From Clostridium sp. 1001271st1 H5 (GTDB taxonomy: Bacteria > Bacillota > Clostridia > Lachnospirales > Lachnospiraceae), in contig NZ_SPHO01000009.1 in assembly GCF_005845215.1 (NCBI RefSeq), forward strand, positions 124,001 through 188,000: a stretch of DNA of 64,000 nucleotides, given 5' to 3'. The notes under the pieces are model-generated. The model did no database searches. It was given only the letters and a program-made list of their open reading frames with translations, and had not been told where the DNA came from. Positions 44,193-52,531 of the stretch are shown in pieces (the first letter of the stretch is position 1; every line of letters begins with the position of its first letter). The translations under genes were made by a program, and so were the position numbers.

Positions 44193-44417
44193 ATTCAATT
44201 CCTCCGGTAAACATAAAAAATCGGAATGCACCATAAAAGCAGCTGGCTCATCGCCAACTGAATGCATCCCACTCATATCCATCCGTACATTACTGCGAAG
44301 GCCTGTCCCCAGGCCTTCTGTTATTCACGCCGCATATCCTTGCCCGCCCGCTGTCAGCGGGCCGGTTGCCCCTGGAGCGCCTTCTGCAGGTTGCCCCGGA
44401 ACCTGTCTGAACCGTTC

Positions 44418-44678
44418 CTATTTCAGACGGGCATCAATATACACAGCCATCAGTTCCTCCAGAATCTCATCACGTTCAACCTTCATAATAAGACTTCTGG
44501 CGCCCTTATGGCTGGTAATATAAGTCGGGTCCCCAGACATGATATAACCCACTATCTGGTTCACGGGATTATACCCCTTTTCAGTCAAGGCAATATAGAC
44601 CTGCTCCAGTACGTCGCTTACTTCTATCTTTTTGTCCTGAACAGCTTGAAAATATTGTGTATCTTTTATATTGCCCAT
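44418..44678 (-). CDS. IreB-family regulatory phosphoprotein (UPF0297)
   Basis: An 86-residue IreB/YrzL homologue with the family segments [20 protein letters not shown] and [14 protein letters not shown]. In Enterococcus IreB is a substrate of the PASTA kinase IreK and affects cephalosporin resistance. The N-terminal threonine (DTQ) matches the phosphorylated region. The usual upstream alaS is absent, and mtaB stands there instead. AAAGGAC precedes the ATG. The 225 bases before ruvX contain a GC hairpin (44297-44318) without a T-run. Confidence 0.92.
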   Translation of the reverse strand: MGNIKDTQYFQAVQDKKIEVSDVLEQVYIALTEKGYNPVNQIVGYIMSGDPTYITSHKGARSLIMKVERDEILEELMAVYIDARLK

Positions 44679-44827
44679 GTCATCACGTCCTTTAAGTATT
44701 CTTCTCTATTCTACATTATATTTTGCTATTCGGCAATAGATTATTTTCTTAATTTTTTCTAATTATTGTCATGTTTCTGTAAAATGTCGCACAATCTTTC
44801 CGTCTTTTCGGAAATATGTTCCTTTTT

Positions 44828-46189
44828 TTAAGAAAATTCTACCTTTAATACCTCATCATTCAGGAGTCCTGAAGCAGAAAGTTCCATAATGCGCCCCGCA
44901 AGCTGCTTCCGGTCCATCCCGTCCTCCAGCAGAAGGGCTGCCTTGACATACTGGGGCGTATAGCCCGTCATATACCACTTTCCTTCCATCTCAGCCGCTT
45001 CCTCAAACAGAACCGATACCCGTTTTCCCGCAAACCGCTCCCTGTACCGGCGGGACATGGTCTTTTCCAGCTCCAGCAGCACATCGCTGCGCCAGGCCTT
45101 TACCTGCTCCGGCACCTGTTCCGCCATAACCGCTGCCCTGGTGCCCTGGCGTCTGGAATATTTAAACACATGCATCTCATAAAATTGCACTGTCTCCAGA
45201 AAATCCCTGGTTATCCCGAACTCTTCCTCTGTCTCTCCCGGAAATCCTGCAATCACATCCGTTGTGATGGCCGGATGGTCAAAGGCCTCCCTGAGTATGC
45301 TGCAGCGCCTGAGATAATCCTCCGTTGTATAGTGGCGGTTCATCCGTTTCAGCGTGTCATCACAGCCGCTTTGAAGGGAAAGATGGAAATGAGGACAGAA
45401 CTTCGGCAGGCCGGCCAGCTTTGCCGCAAATTCCCTGGTAATGATTCTGGGTTCCAGGGAGCCCAGGCGGATGCGCTCCAGCCCTTCCACCCGGTGAATC
45501 CGTTCTATCAAATCCCACAGAGGGCCGCTGTCCCAGTCTCCGCCCTTTACAGGGCTTCCGTCCATGTGTTCCGTTCCATAGGAGCTTAAATGGATGCCCG
45601 TAAGCACCACTTCCCTGTATCCCCGGGCCACCAGGCCTTCCACCTCAGCCACCACATCCTCAGGCTTCCTGCTTCTGACTCTGCCCCTGGCGTAAGGGAT
45701 GATGCAGTAGCTGCAAAACTGATTGCAGCCGTCCTGAACCTTGATGAACGCCCTGGTATGTTCCCCCAGACGGCTTACATGAAGCTCCTCGTACTCCCCG
45801 GCGCTGGCAATGTCCAGCACATAGCCGTCCCTGCCGGTCTGCCGGTCCCTCATGTACTCTTCCAGAATGTCCGCCAGACGGGCCTTATTGTTGTTGCCGA
45901 TAATGATATCCACGCTGCTGTCTTCCTTCAGGGTGCCGGCAGCCACCTGGACATAACAGCCCGCTGCCACCACCACGGCCTCCGGGTTCAGCTTCTTTGC
46001 GCGGTGAAGCATCTGGCGTGATTTGCGGTCCGCGATATTGGTCACGGAGCATGTATTGATGATATAGACATCCGCCTTCCGGTCAAAGGGCACGATTTCA
46101 TAACCGCGCTCCTCCAGCTGCTGCTGCATGGCCTCTGTCTCATAAGCATTAACTTTGCATCCCAGGTTGTGCAGGGCTGCTTTTGGCAT
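44828..46189 (-). CDS. mtaB: tRNA t6A37 methylthiotransferase
   Basis: A 453-residue radical-SAM methylthiotransferase that converts t6A37 to ms2t6A37 in tRNA reading ANN codons. The N-terminal UPF0004 domain (LGCKVNAYETEAM, NTCSVTNIADRKSRQ) supplies three cysteines for one cluster. The radical-SAM motif CNQFCSYC holds the second, and a TRAM-like C-terminus follows. The pattern LGCKVNAYE identifies MtaB rather than MiaB or RimO. AGGAGG precedes the ATG at 46189. Confidence 0.94.
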   Translation of the reverse strand: MPKAALHNLGCKVNAYETEAMQQQLEERGYEIVPFDRKADVYIINTCSVTNIADRKSRQMLHRAKKLNPEAVVVAAGCYVQVAAGTLKEDSSVDIIIGNNNKARLADILEEYMRDRQTGRDGYVLDIASAGEYEELHVSRLGEHTRAFIKVQDGCNQFCSYCIIPYARGRVRSRKPEDVVAEVEGLVARGYREVVLTGIHLSSYGTEHMDGSPVKGGDWDSGPLWDLIERIHRVEGLERIRLGSLEPRIITREFAAKLAGLPKFCPHFHLSLQSGCDDTLKRMNRHYTTEDYLRRCSILREAFDHPAITTDVIAGFPGETEEEFGITRDFLETVQFYEMHVFKYSRRQGTRAAVMAEQVPEQVKAWRSDVLLELEKTMSRRYRERFAGKRVSVLFEEAAEMEGKWYMTGYTPQYVKAALLLEDGMDRKQLAGRIMELSASGLLNDEVLKVEFS

Positions 46190-46300
46190 TGTAAAACCTC
46201 CTGTTCACGGTCTGCTGCGACCAATTATACAGGGCATCCGCCCTATGGAACTATAACCAAATTACCATATTGTTCCTGCGTTTTTCATGCAATCTCACTA

Positions 46301-46329
46301 TTGACTTTTAGTCCCCCTGTCTGTAGTAT
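46301..46329 (+). promoter_or_regulatory. Promoter of the HPr-like gene
   Basis: TTGACT (46301-46306) and TAGTAT (46324-46329) are 17 bases apart, about 65 bases before the start codon. Confidence 0.65.
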
Positions 46330-46394
46330 TAAAGCAAAGCAGAATTCACTGCAGTCATAATTCAAACACACATACCACAAGGAGGGTTTTTCTC

Positions 46395-46628
46395 ATGAAA
46401 ACAGTTCGCATTTCGTTAAATTCCATTGACAAGGTTAAGTCATTTGTAAATGATTTATCTAAGTTTGATGTTGATTTTGATTTGGTTTCCGGCAGATATG
46501 TTATTGATGCTAAGTCTATCATGGGTATCTTCAGCCTGGATTTATCCAAGCCAATCGACCTGAACATCCACGCTGAGAGCGGCGTTGATGACATTCTGGC
46601 CATTTTAGCACCATACATCATCGCTTAA
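46395..46628 (+). CDS. HPr-like protein lacking the phospho-histidine loop
   Basis: A 77-residue member of the HPr fold. The AKSIMGIFSL stretch aligns with the regulatory-serine region of HPr (Ser41 here, Ser46 in HPr). The GIHARPA loop that carries the phosphoryl-accepting His15 is deleted: the first strand (VRISLNS) runs straight into the helix IDKVKSFVNDL. It therefore cannot act as a PTS phosphocarrier. A regulatory role like that of Crh, through serine phosphorylation, is possible. AAGGAGGG precedes the ATG. Own promoter and terminator. Confidence 0.85.
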   Translation: MKTVRISLNSIDKVKSFVNDLSKFDVDFDLVSGRYVIDAKSIMGIFSLDLSKPIDLNIHAESGVDDILAILAPYIIA

Positions 46629-46692
46629 TCTGCTGATTCATTTCCCGCCTGCCGCGGGACAAGGCACATACGTCAAATCATCAGAAACCATC

Positions 46693-46718
46693 AGAGTCTG
46701 CCGAGGCAGACTCTTTTT
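46693..46718 (+). terminator. Terminator of the HPr-like gene
   Basis: AGAGTCTGC and GCAGACTCT flank a short CGAG loop and are followed by TTTTTAT. It also faces the convergent thiI gene. Confidence 0.88.
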
Positions 46719-46762
46719 ATGTTTGTTTCCGGTTTGTATTGCCTGCCGTACCTCTGCGCCCT

Positions 46763-47947
46763 TTATCCCTGGCAGAGAATCTGTTCCGTTGTCTCCAGGG
46801 CTGTCTCCACCAGCTGGTCAATCTTTTCTTCCAGACGGCGCTCAGAGCTGTGAATCACATTGATGTTGGGCTTTGTCACCGGATGCTTGGCCACAAAGAT
46901 GGTGCAGCAGTCCTCGTAAGGCTGTATGGATGTCTCATAGGTCCCGATTCGCTCAGATACATCCACAATTTCCTGCTTGTCAAAGCCAATGACCGGACGG
47001 AACACAGGCATGGTGCACACCTCATTGGTAGCTGCCAGGGACTGCAGTGTCTGGGAGGCCACCTGCCCAATGCTCTCACCTGTAATCAGGCCGATGGAGC
47101 CGGTGCGCTCCGCTATGGTCTGGGCAATCCGCATCATATAGCGGCGCATGATGATGGTCAGCTCCTCATGAGGACATTTGTCATAGATGTAGAGCTGGAT
47201 ATCCGTAAAATTCACCACATGGAGATTGATGGGGCCTGCGTATCTGGCCACCAGGTTTGCCAGGTCCACCACCTTCTGCTTTGCGCGTTCACTGGTATAG
47301 GGCGGCGCATGGAAATATACCGCGTCCACCTTCACGCCTCTTTTGGCAATCATATAGCCTGCCACCGGGCTGTCGATGCCGCCGGACAGCAGCAGCATGG
47401 CCCTGCCGTTTGTTCCTATGGGCATGCCTCCCGGACCGGGAATCACCAGGGAAAACAGGTTGATTTTCTGGCGTACTTCCACATGGAGAACCACATCGGG
47501 ATGGTGGACATCTACCCGCATCAGGGGAAATGCCTCCAGAATCGCCTCTCCCATGTCCCGGTTAATCTGCTCCGAGGTCACGGGATACTGCTTGTCCCCC
47601 CTGCGGGCGTTTACCTTGAAGGTGATGTTCTTATCCGGATACACCTGATTCATGTATTCCACCACATGTTTTTTCAGGTTTCCGTAATCCTTATCCTCAA
47701 TCTGCACCATGGGACAGATATCCGCAATGCCGAATACCCGCTTAAGGGCTTCCACGGCATCATCGTAATCATAGTCCGTCTCCGCCTTCACATAGATGCG
47801 CCCCGACTCCTTGGTGACGTCAAACTCCCCCTCCACGCTCTTTAGCGCATAGCGAATCTGCTTTATCAGGGCATCCTCAAACATATACCGGTTCTTGCCC
47901 TTGGTGCCAATCTCTGCGTATTTAATCAAAAATGACTGGTACTGCAT
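46763..47947 (-). CDS. thiI: tRNA 4-thiouridine synthase
   Basis: A 394-residue ThiI that makes 4-thiouridine at position 8 of tRNA. It has an N-terminal THUMP domain and a PP-loop ATPase motif (LLSGGIDSPVAG) in the C-terminal half. It lacks the rhodanese domain found in Escherichia ThiI, so it needs a dedicated sulfur donor. A cysteine desulfurase gene lies directly upstream (48067-49221), the arrangement known for NifZ-ThiI in Bacillus. AGAGG precedes the ATG at 47947. Confidence 0.96.
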   Translation of the reverse strand: MQYQSFLIKYAEIGTKGKNRYMFEDALIKQIRYALKSVEGEFDVTKESGRIYVKAETDYDYDDAVEALKRVFGIADICPMVQIEDKDYGNLKKHVVEYMNQVYPDKNITFKVNARRGDKQYPVTSEQINRDMGEAILEAFPLMRVDVHHPDVVLHVEVRQKINLFSLVIPGPGGMPIGTNGRAMLLLSGGIDSPVAGYMIAKRGVKVDAVYFHAPPYTSERAKQKVVDLANLVARYAGPINLHVVNFTDIQLYIYDKCPHEELTIIMRRYMMRIAQTIAERTGSIGLITGESIGQVASQTLQSLAATNEVCTMPVFRPVIGFDKQEIVDVSERIGTYETSIQPYEDCCTIFVAKHPVTKPNINVIHSSERRLEEKIDQLVETALETTEQILCQG

Positions 47948-48000
47948 CTCTTACCTCTTTCTATTGTTCAATCGTCCGCTTCACTGTCTTGCGGCAGCGT

Positions 48001-48065
48001 ATCATTTCCGTGCATCATTTCCGTGCATCATCTCCGTGCATCATTCCTGTATATCATTTCCGTGC
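48001..48065. repeat. 13-bp tandem repeat, five units, after the desulfurase stop codon
   Basis: The unit ATCATTTCCGTGC is perfect at 48001-48013, 48014-48026 and 48053-48065, and near-perfect at 48027-48039. The unit at 48040-48052 has diverged. The array ends one base from the stop codon of the desulfurase gene and fills half the gap to thiI. Confidence 0.92.
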
Positions 48066-48066
48066 A

Positions 48067-49221
48067 TTATCCCCGGTGGTACCGTCTCAGCACCGGCAGA
48101 AGCTCTTCCAGGACCTCCATACAGTAATCTATTTCTTCCTTTGTGTTGAACATGCCGAAGCTGAACCTCAGTGTGGAATCCAGCAGTTCCTTTCTGACGC
48201 CAATGGCCTTTAAGGTGCCGCTGATTGCAGGGTGGTTGGAGGAGCAGGCCGAGCCGGAGGAAACATAGATTCCCTTGTCCTCCAGAGCATGGAGAAGGAC
48301 CTCGCTTCTCACTCCCTGAAAGCTTGCGCTGACAATCTGGGGCGCGCTCTCTGCTCCCTTCCGGCTGTTGACAACAACACCCGGCAGGGCAGCCATGCGG
48401 TCTGTCATATAATCCTTCAGGCCCGTAATGTACTCTGTCTTCTGCTGATGGTCCGTGTACATTTCCCTGGCCGCCTGGCCCATGCCCGCAATGCCCGGAA
48501 CATTTTCCGTGCCTGAACGCATGTCCTTCTGCTGGCCGCCTCCGTAGAGAAGGGGACAAATTTTCACCCTCTCATCGATGTATAGGAATCCCACCCCCTT
48601 GGGACCGTGAATCTTGTGGGCGCTGACAGACAACAGGTCGATTCCCTGTTTCTTCGGACGAATCACAAGCTTGCCGTAGGCCTGGATGGCATCCACATGA
48701 AAAAGAGCGGCAGGATTCCTGCCATGGACAAGGGATGCAATCTGCTCCACCGGTTCAATGGCTCCCACCTCGTTATTCACATACATAACAGATACCAGAA
48801 TGGTATCCGGACGCATGGATTCCTCCAGCTCCTCCAGGGATATATGGCCCTGGCTGTCCACAGACAGATATGTGACTTCAAACCCCTGCTGCTCCAGATA
48901 TGCCAAAGGATTGTACACTGAGGCATGTTCAATCCTGGTGCTGATGATGTGCTTTCCGGCCCTCCGGTTTGCCATGGCAGTGCCGATGAGCGCCATGTTG
49001 TTGGATTCCGTACCGCCGGAGGTAAACAGGATTTCCTTGTCCCTGACCTTTAATGTCTTTGCAATATCCGCCGCTGCCCGGCGCACATACTGCTCCGCCT
49101 CCATACCCTTTCTGTGTTTGGCGGAGGGATTGCCGTAATCCTCGGTCATGGTTTTCACCACAATATCCCTCACACTGTCAAACACGCGGGTGGTGGCTGA
49201 ATTGTCAAAATATGCTTCCAT
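48067..49221 (-). CDS. Cysteine desulfurase (NifS/IscS family, ThiI partner)
   Basis: A 384-residue PLP enzyme that releases sulfur from cysteine as a persulfide. The PLP lysine lies in SAHKIHGPKGVGF and the catalytic cysteine in SSGSACSSNHPA. The context (thiI downstream, no iscU or other cluster scaffold) suggests it feeds tRNA thiolation, like Bacillus NifZ. AAGGAG precedes the ATG at 49221, 13 bases behind the rsmE stop, so rsmE-desulfurase-thiI are likely one transcript. A 13-bp repeat array abuts its stop codon. Confidence 0.93.
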   Translation of the reverse strand: MEAYFDNSATTRVFDSVRDIVVKTMTEDYGNPSAKHRKGMEAEQYVRRAAADIAKTLKVRDKEILFTSGGTESNNMALIGTAMANRRAGKHIISTRIEHASVYNPLAYLEQQGFEVTYLSVDSQGHISLEELEESMRPDTILVSVMYVNNEVGAIEPVEQIASLVHGRNPAALFHVDAIQAYGKLVIRPKKQGIDLLSVSAHKIHGPKGVGFLYIDERVKICPLLYGGGQQKDMRSGTENVPGIAGMGQAAREMYTDHQQKTEYITGLKDYMTDRMAALPGVVVNSRKGAESAPQIVSASFQGVRSEVLLHALEDKGIYVSSGSACSSNHPAISGTLKAIGVRKELLDSTLRFSFGMFNTKEEIDYCMEVLEELLPVLRRYHRG

Positions 49222-49234
49222 TATATAAACTCCT

Positions 49235-49984
49235 TTACAGCGCCCCTTCCAGCCGCATCATCAGTACCGACAGCACGGCCAGGCCTGCTGTCTCTGTCCT
49301 CAGTATCCTGCGTCCCAGACTGACGGGCCGCACGCCTTTTGAAAGGGCCAGCTCTATCTCCCTTTCGTCAAAGCCTCCCTCCGGACCAATGAACACAGCA
49401 ATATCCTGTCCCGGTCCGACGGCATCCAGCTCCGCCTTTGTGCCCTCCATCCCCGCCTCATGTTCATAAGGAATGAGACGCACGGAAAATCCCCGGCTCT
49501 CCACAAAGTCAAAGGCTTCTTTTAAAGTCATGAGGCCGGATACCCCGGGAACCAGGCTCCGTTTGGACTGCTTGGCGGCACTTTCCGCTATGGCCTGCCA
49601 CCGCTTGCGCTTGGCCTCTTCCTTTTTCGGCTCCAGTTTAACCACCGTGTTTCTGGTGGACACAGGAATAATACCTGCCGCCCCCAGCTCCACGGCCTTT
49701 TGGATGATAAACTCCATCTTATCAGATTTGGGCAGTCCCTGAAAGAGCCAGATTCTGGAAGGCAGCTCCCGTCCTTCCTCCTGGATTTGTCTAATCCGGG
49801 CCGTAACCTCCTGGCCGGCGATGTCTTCCGCCCCGCAGAGGTAATCCCTGCCAGTGCCGTCGCTGACCAGGATTTCCTCCCCCGGTCTTATGCGCAGGAC
49901 ATTCTTTATGTGGTTCACGTCAGGACCGGTTATCCTTACCAGTCCGTCCTCCACCTGCTCAGGATTTACAAAAAAATGATGCAT
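49235..49984 (-). CDS. rsmE: 16S rRNA m3U1498 methyltransferase
   Basis: A 249-residue SPOUT methyltransferase acting on U1498 in the 30S decoding region. An N-terminal PUA-like domain precedes the knotted SAM domain with VFIGPEGGFDEREIELA and VSLGRRILRTETA. GAGGG precedes the ATG at 49984. It follows prmA by 31 bases, a very common prmA-rsmE pair. Confidence 0.95.
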   Translation of the reverse strand: MHHFFVNPEQVEDGLVRITGPDVNHIKNVLRIRPGEEILVSDGTGRDYLCGAEDIAGQEVTARIRQIQEEGRELPSRIWLFQGLPKSDKMEFIIQKAVELGAAGIIPVSTRNTVVKLEPKKEEAKRKRWQAIAESAAKQSKRSLVPGVSGLMTLKEAFDFVESRGFSVRLIPYEHEAGMEGTKAELDAVGPGQDIAVFIGPEGGFDEREIELALSKGVRPVSLGRRILRTETAGLAVLSVLMMRLEGAL

Positions 49985-50015
49985 GGTTTTCCCTCAGGTC
50001 CTTCCTTAATATAAC

Positions 50016-50972
50016 CTATTTTCTTCTGGCAGTCACGCTCACCCATTCGCCCTGGTATGTGATTTCCACCACCTCCAGGTCCCGGCAGCGCGCAAATGCC
50101 TCCTTCACTGCCTCTTCCTTCATATCAATGATGCCGGAGGTGATGAAGATACCGCCTTTTTTCAGATGGGCAGGTATCTCGTCCACCAGCAGGATGATGA
50201 CATCCGCCAGTATGTTGGCCACCGCCACATCGTATTTGCCGTATCCGGCCCACTCCTTTACGGAAGTATCATCTATGATATTTCCCTGGAGCACATGGAA
50301 CCTGTCCTCCGGAATATGGTTGGCTTCCAGGTTCTCCCTCACGGCGTTAATGGCATTTTCATCCAGGTCCGTTCCCCACACCTGGTCCGCCCCCAGCTTC
50401 AGGGCCGTGATTCCCAGGATGCCGCTGCCCGTCCCCACGTCCAGCACCGTGGTGTCCCGGTTCACGTACTTTTTAAGCTGGCGGATGCACAGCTGGGTAG
50501 TCTCATGCATACCGGTTCCAAAGGCAGTGCCCGGGTCAATCTGCACCAGAAGCTTGTCCTTGTGCTCCTCAGGGACAGACTCCCAGGTAGGCTTAATCAG
50601 GATATCATCCACTGTAAAGGGCTTGAAATACTGTTTCCAGTTGTTAATCCAGTCCTTGTCCTCTGTTTCCGATGCAGTGATGGTCCTGGCGCCCAGGTCC
50701 GTAAATGGAGCCAGCTCATCCAGCCCTTCCTCCACCCGTCTGAGATAATCCGCCACATCCGCGTCTTCATCCAGGTAAAAGCTTATCCTGGCAACCCCTT
50801 CATCCGGAGGAAGCTCAGGGAGAATGTCGATAAACATCCCCTTTGTCTCCTTCTCTGTCAGAGGCACATTGTCCTCGATTTCGATTCCCTCTATACCAAT
50901 GTCGTCAAACATGCTGCTAATCAGGTCCACCGCCTCAGTGGTGGTGGTTAACGTAAATTTTTTCCATTTCAT
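50016..50972 (-). CDS. prmA: Ribosomal protein L11 methyltransferase
   Basis: A 318-residue class I SAM methyltransferase that trimethylates ribosomal protein L11. The start MKWKKFTLTTT is typical. The N-terminal L11-recognition domain is followed by the SAM motif VLDVGTGSGILGI, and VANILADVI near the end matches the catalytic loop. The ATG at 50972 is preferred over an in-frame GTG at 50981, because TAGGAG lies eight bases before it and touches the GTG. Confidence 0.95.
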   Translation of the reverse strand: MKWKKFTLTTTTEAVDLISSMFDDIGIEGIEIEDNVPLTEKETKGMFIDILPELPPDEGVARISFYLDEDADVADYLRRVEEGLDELAPFTDLGARTITASETEDKDWINNWKQYFKPFTVDDILIKPTWESVPEEHKDKLLVQIDPGTAFGTGMHETTQLCIRQLKKYVNRDTTVLDVGTGSGILGITALKLGADQVWGTDLDENAINAVRENLEANHIPEDRFHVLQGNIIDDTSVKEWAGYGKYDVAVANILADVIILLVDEIPAHLKKGGIFITSGIIDMKEEAVKEAFARCRDLEVVEITYQGEWVSVTARRK

Positions 50973-50990
50973 ATGATTCACTCCTATTTC

Positions 50991-51746
50991 CTATGTGCCG
51001 CTTACTATTTTAATGAACAATACCCCAAGCACCATCAGCACCACGGGGCGGACCACCTTTTGTCCGTCGTGGGCCACCATACCGGCCCCGATATAGTGTC
51101 CTGCTATGGAACAAACACCGGCCGTAAGCCCCAGCGGGTAGTAAACATTTCCGGTTGCAATAAAGGTCACAAGCGCCGCAATATTAGAGGAAAGGTTGAT
51201 TACCTTTGTCTGTGCGGATGCGCTGCGTGTATCCAGCCCCGCTGCCCCTGTGAGAATGAGAATCAGGAAGGTTCCTGTGCCCGGCCCGTAAAAGCCGTCA
51301 TATCCTCCCACAAAAAAAGCCGCCCCCATGCATATGGCAAACACCTTTTTTCCGGAAATGGCATCTGTCCTGTCTCCGGCTCCCATATCCTTGTTCCTGA
51401 GCACATAAAAGGCCACAACAGGCAGCACCACAATCATCATGTGCTTGATGACTGATTCCGGCACCATGAGAGCCAGATGGGCCCCAAGGGCCGAGCCTGC
51501 AAGGGCTGCTGCAGAGGAACAGACCGCCATAAACACTTTTCCATTCAGGAAACCATGTTTTGCCAGGCGGGCCGTGGAAACAGCGGTTCCCATGGCTGAA
51601 CTGAGCTTATTGGTACCCAGGGCCACATGGGCGGGCACCCCTGCAATGAGATATGCAGGCAAGGCAATAAGCCCGCCGCCGCCTGCAATGGAATCCACCA
51701 GTCCGGCCAAAAATACCAACGGGCACACAATAAGATATTGTAACAT
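50991..51746 (-). CDS. TSUP-family permease (TauE/SafE)
   Basis: A 251-residue membrane protein with about eight helices and the TauE/SafE pattern, including the glycine-rich LVDSIAGGGGLIALPAY near the N-terminus and GGYDGFYGPGTGTFLIL in the middle. The family moves sulfite, sulfonates or other organic anions. The substrate is unknown here. The start at 51746 follows AGAGGA. It lies 18 bases before prmA and may share its transcript. It borders the scarred region at 51747-52531. Confidence 0.9.
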   Translation of the reverse strand: MLQYLIVCPLVFLAGLVDSIAGGGGLIALPAYLIAGVPAHVALGTNKLSSAMGTAVSTARLAKHGFLNGKVFMAVCSSAAALAGSALGAHLALMVPESVIKHMMIVVLPVVAFYVLRNKDMGAGDRTDAISGKKVFAICMGAAFFVGGYDGFYGPGTGTFLILILTGAAGLDTRSASAQTKVINLSSNIAALVTFIATGNVYYPLGLTAGVCSIAGHYIGAGMVAHDGQKVVRPVVLMVLGVLFIKIVSGT

Positions 51747-52197
51747 GATTGTATCCTCTTTTCCGTAAAACAACCTTTATATTATCACATATTATGTGCA
51801 CTGGCAATAAGCGGCAATTTTTTTTTGCAATAAAAAAGCCCCGCCCTGCATTAACATTATGAACGGATGAAAGAAAGATGCCGGGGCAGAAGCGGGCAGC
51901 CGTGCAGGCCCCAGGGGACGGGATTCCGGAACATACAATCATAAACCAAAAGGGCGGCAAAAAGCCGCGCGAAATTCCAACATTGCATTACACTCCATCA
52001 CACACACATACCGGATGGAACGGCTCCCAGGCATTGAACCAAGATACGAAAGAAACGGATTACCATACAGTTACCATATAAATAAGGATACAAAGGAAAA
52101 AATTGCTTCTGGTCTTAAAGTTACCATACGACAAAAAACAGAAAACCCCGGCGCCTGCTTGCCACAGGCGCCGGGGTTTTCCGGTTTTCACGTCGGA
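51747..52197. other. Intergenic scar without a convincing gene
   Basis: Short open frames here have no ribosome site and no recognisable protein. TTACCATA occurs three times (52060-52067, 52071-52078, 52121-52128), and the first two are 11 bases apart. GCCCCG and CGGGGC separated by about 41 bases lie near 51835-51886, with a T-run on the minus strand. A strong terminator lies at 52141-52181. The mix suggests recombination debris. Confidence 0.55.
52141..52181 (-). terminator. Strong terminator
   Basis: A perfect 17-base inverted repeat (52141-52157 with 52165-52181) with core CCCCGGCGCCTG and a seven-base loop is followed on the minus strand by TGTTTTTTG. It lies after the gene remnant ending at 52198. 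Confidence 0.9.
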
Positions 52198-52311
52198 TTA
52201 TACATGCTTACATATCTCTTCCCTCAACGCTTTTGCCATCTCCTGATATTCTTCCTCCGAGAGAGCCACTTTCTCCACATCGTCATGGAACGCCTCCCCG
52301 AAAAATACAGC
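52198..52311 (-). pseudogene. C-terminal remnant of an unidentified protein
   Basis: An open stretch of up to 37 codons ends in a stop at 52198, just before a strong terminator. The C-terminal segment (VALSEEEYQEMAKALREE) looks like a real helical protein end. An in-frame stop at 52312-52314 and the lack of a start show that the 5' part is gone. The family is not recognised. Confidence 0.5.
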
Positions 52312-52519
52312 CTATCCCTCTGCCCTGGTGGCCTTTAACGACCGCCTGGCCCTGGGAGCCATCCAGGCCATCCACCAAGCCGGCCTTAAGGTTCCGGACG
52401 ACATCAGCGTCATCGGATACGACAACTCAGACCAGGCAAAATACTCCATGCCCAAGATTACCACCGTGGAAATCCATGCATCCCTCATGGCCCAGACAGC
52501 GGCCAGAATGCTGTTCCAG
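52304..52519 (+). pseudogene. LacI-family regulator remnant (effector domain fragment)
   Basis: About 70 codons matching the C-terminal part of LacI/PurR-type regulators: AYPSALVAFNDRLALGA, then VPDDISVIGYDNSD, then ITTVEIHASLMAQTAARML. The helix-turn-helix and most of the sugar-binding domain are missing upstream. After ARML the reading frame runs into the 3' end of the oppositely oriented cell-wall-binding gene. It is a truncated relic, not an expressed regulator. Confidence 0.8.
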
Positions 52520-52531
52520 CCACGGTTTCCG

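Noticed and set aside
51835-51886. Terminator with GCCCCG/CGGGGC arms
   Set aside because: The loop of about 41 bases is too long for a convincing terminator and no intact gene ends there, so it is mentioned only in the intergenic entry.
52015-52338. A frame beginning with a MERLPGIEPR-like stretch
   Set aside because: It resembles well-known spurious translations of tRNA-like or other non-coding DNA. I tried to fold a tRNA on the minus strand around the GGTTCAATGCC segment, but no acceptor or anticodon stem could be built.
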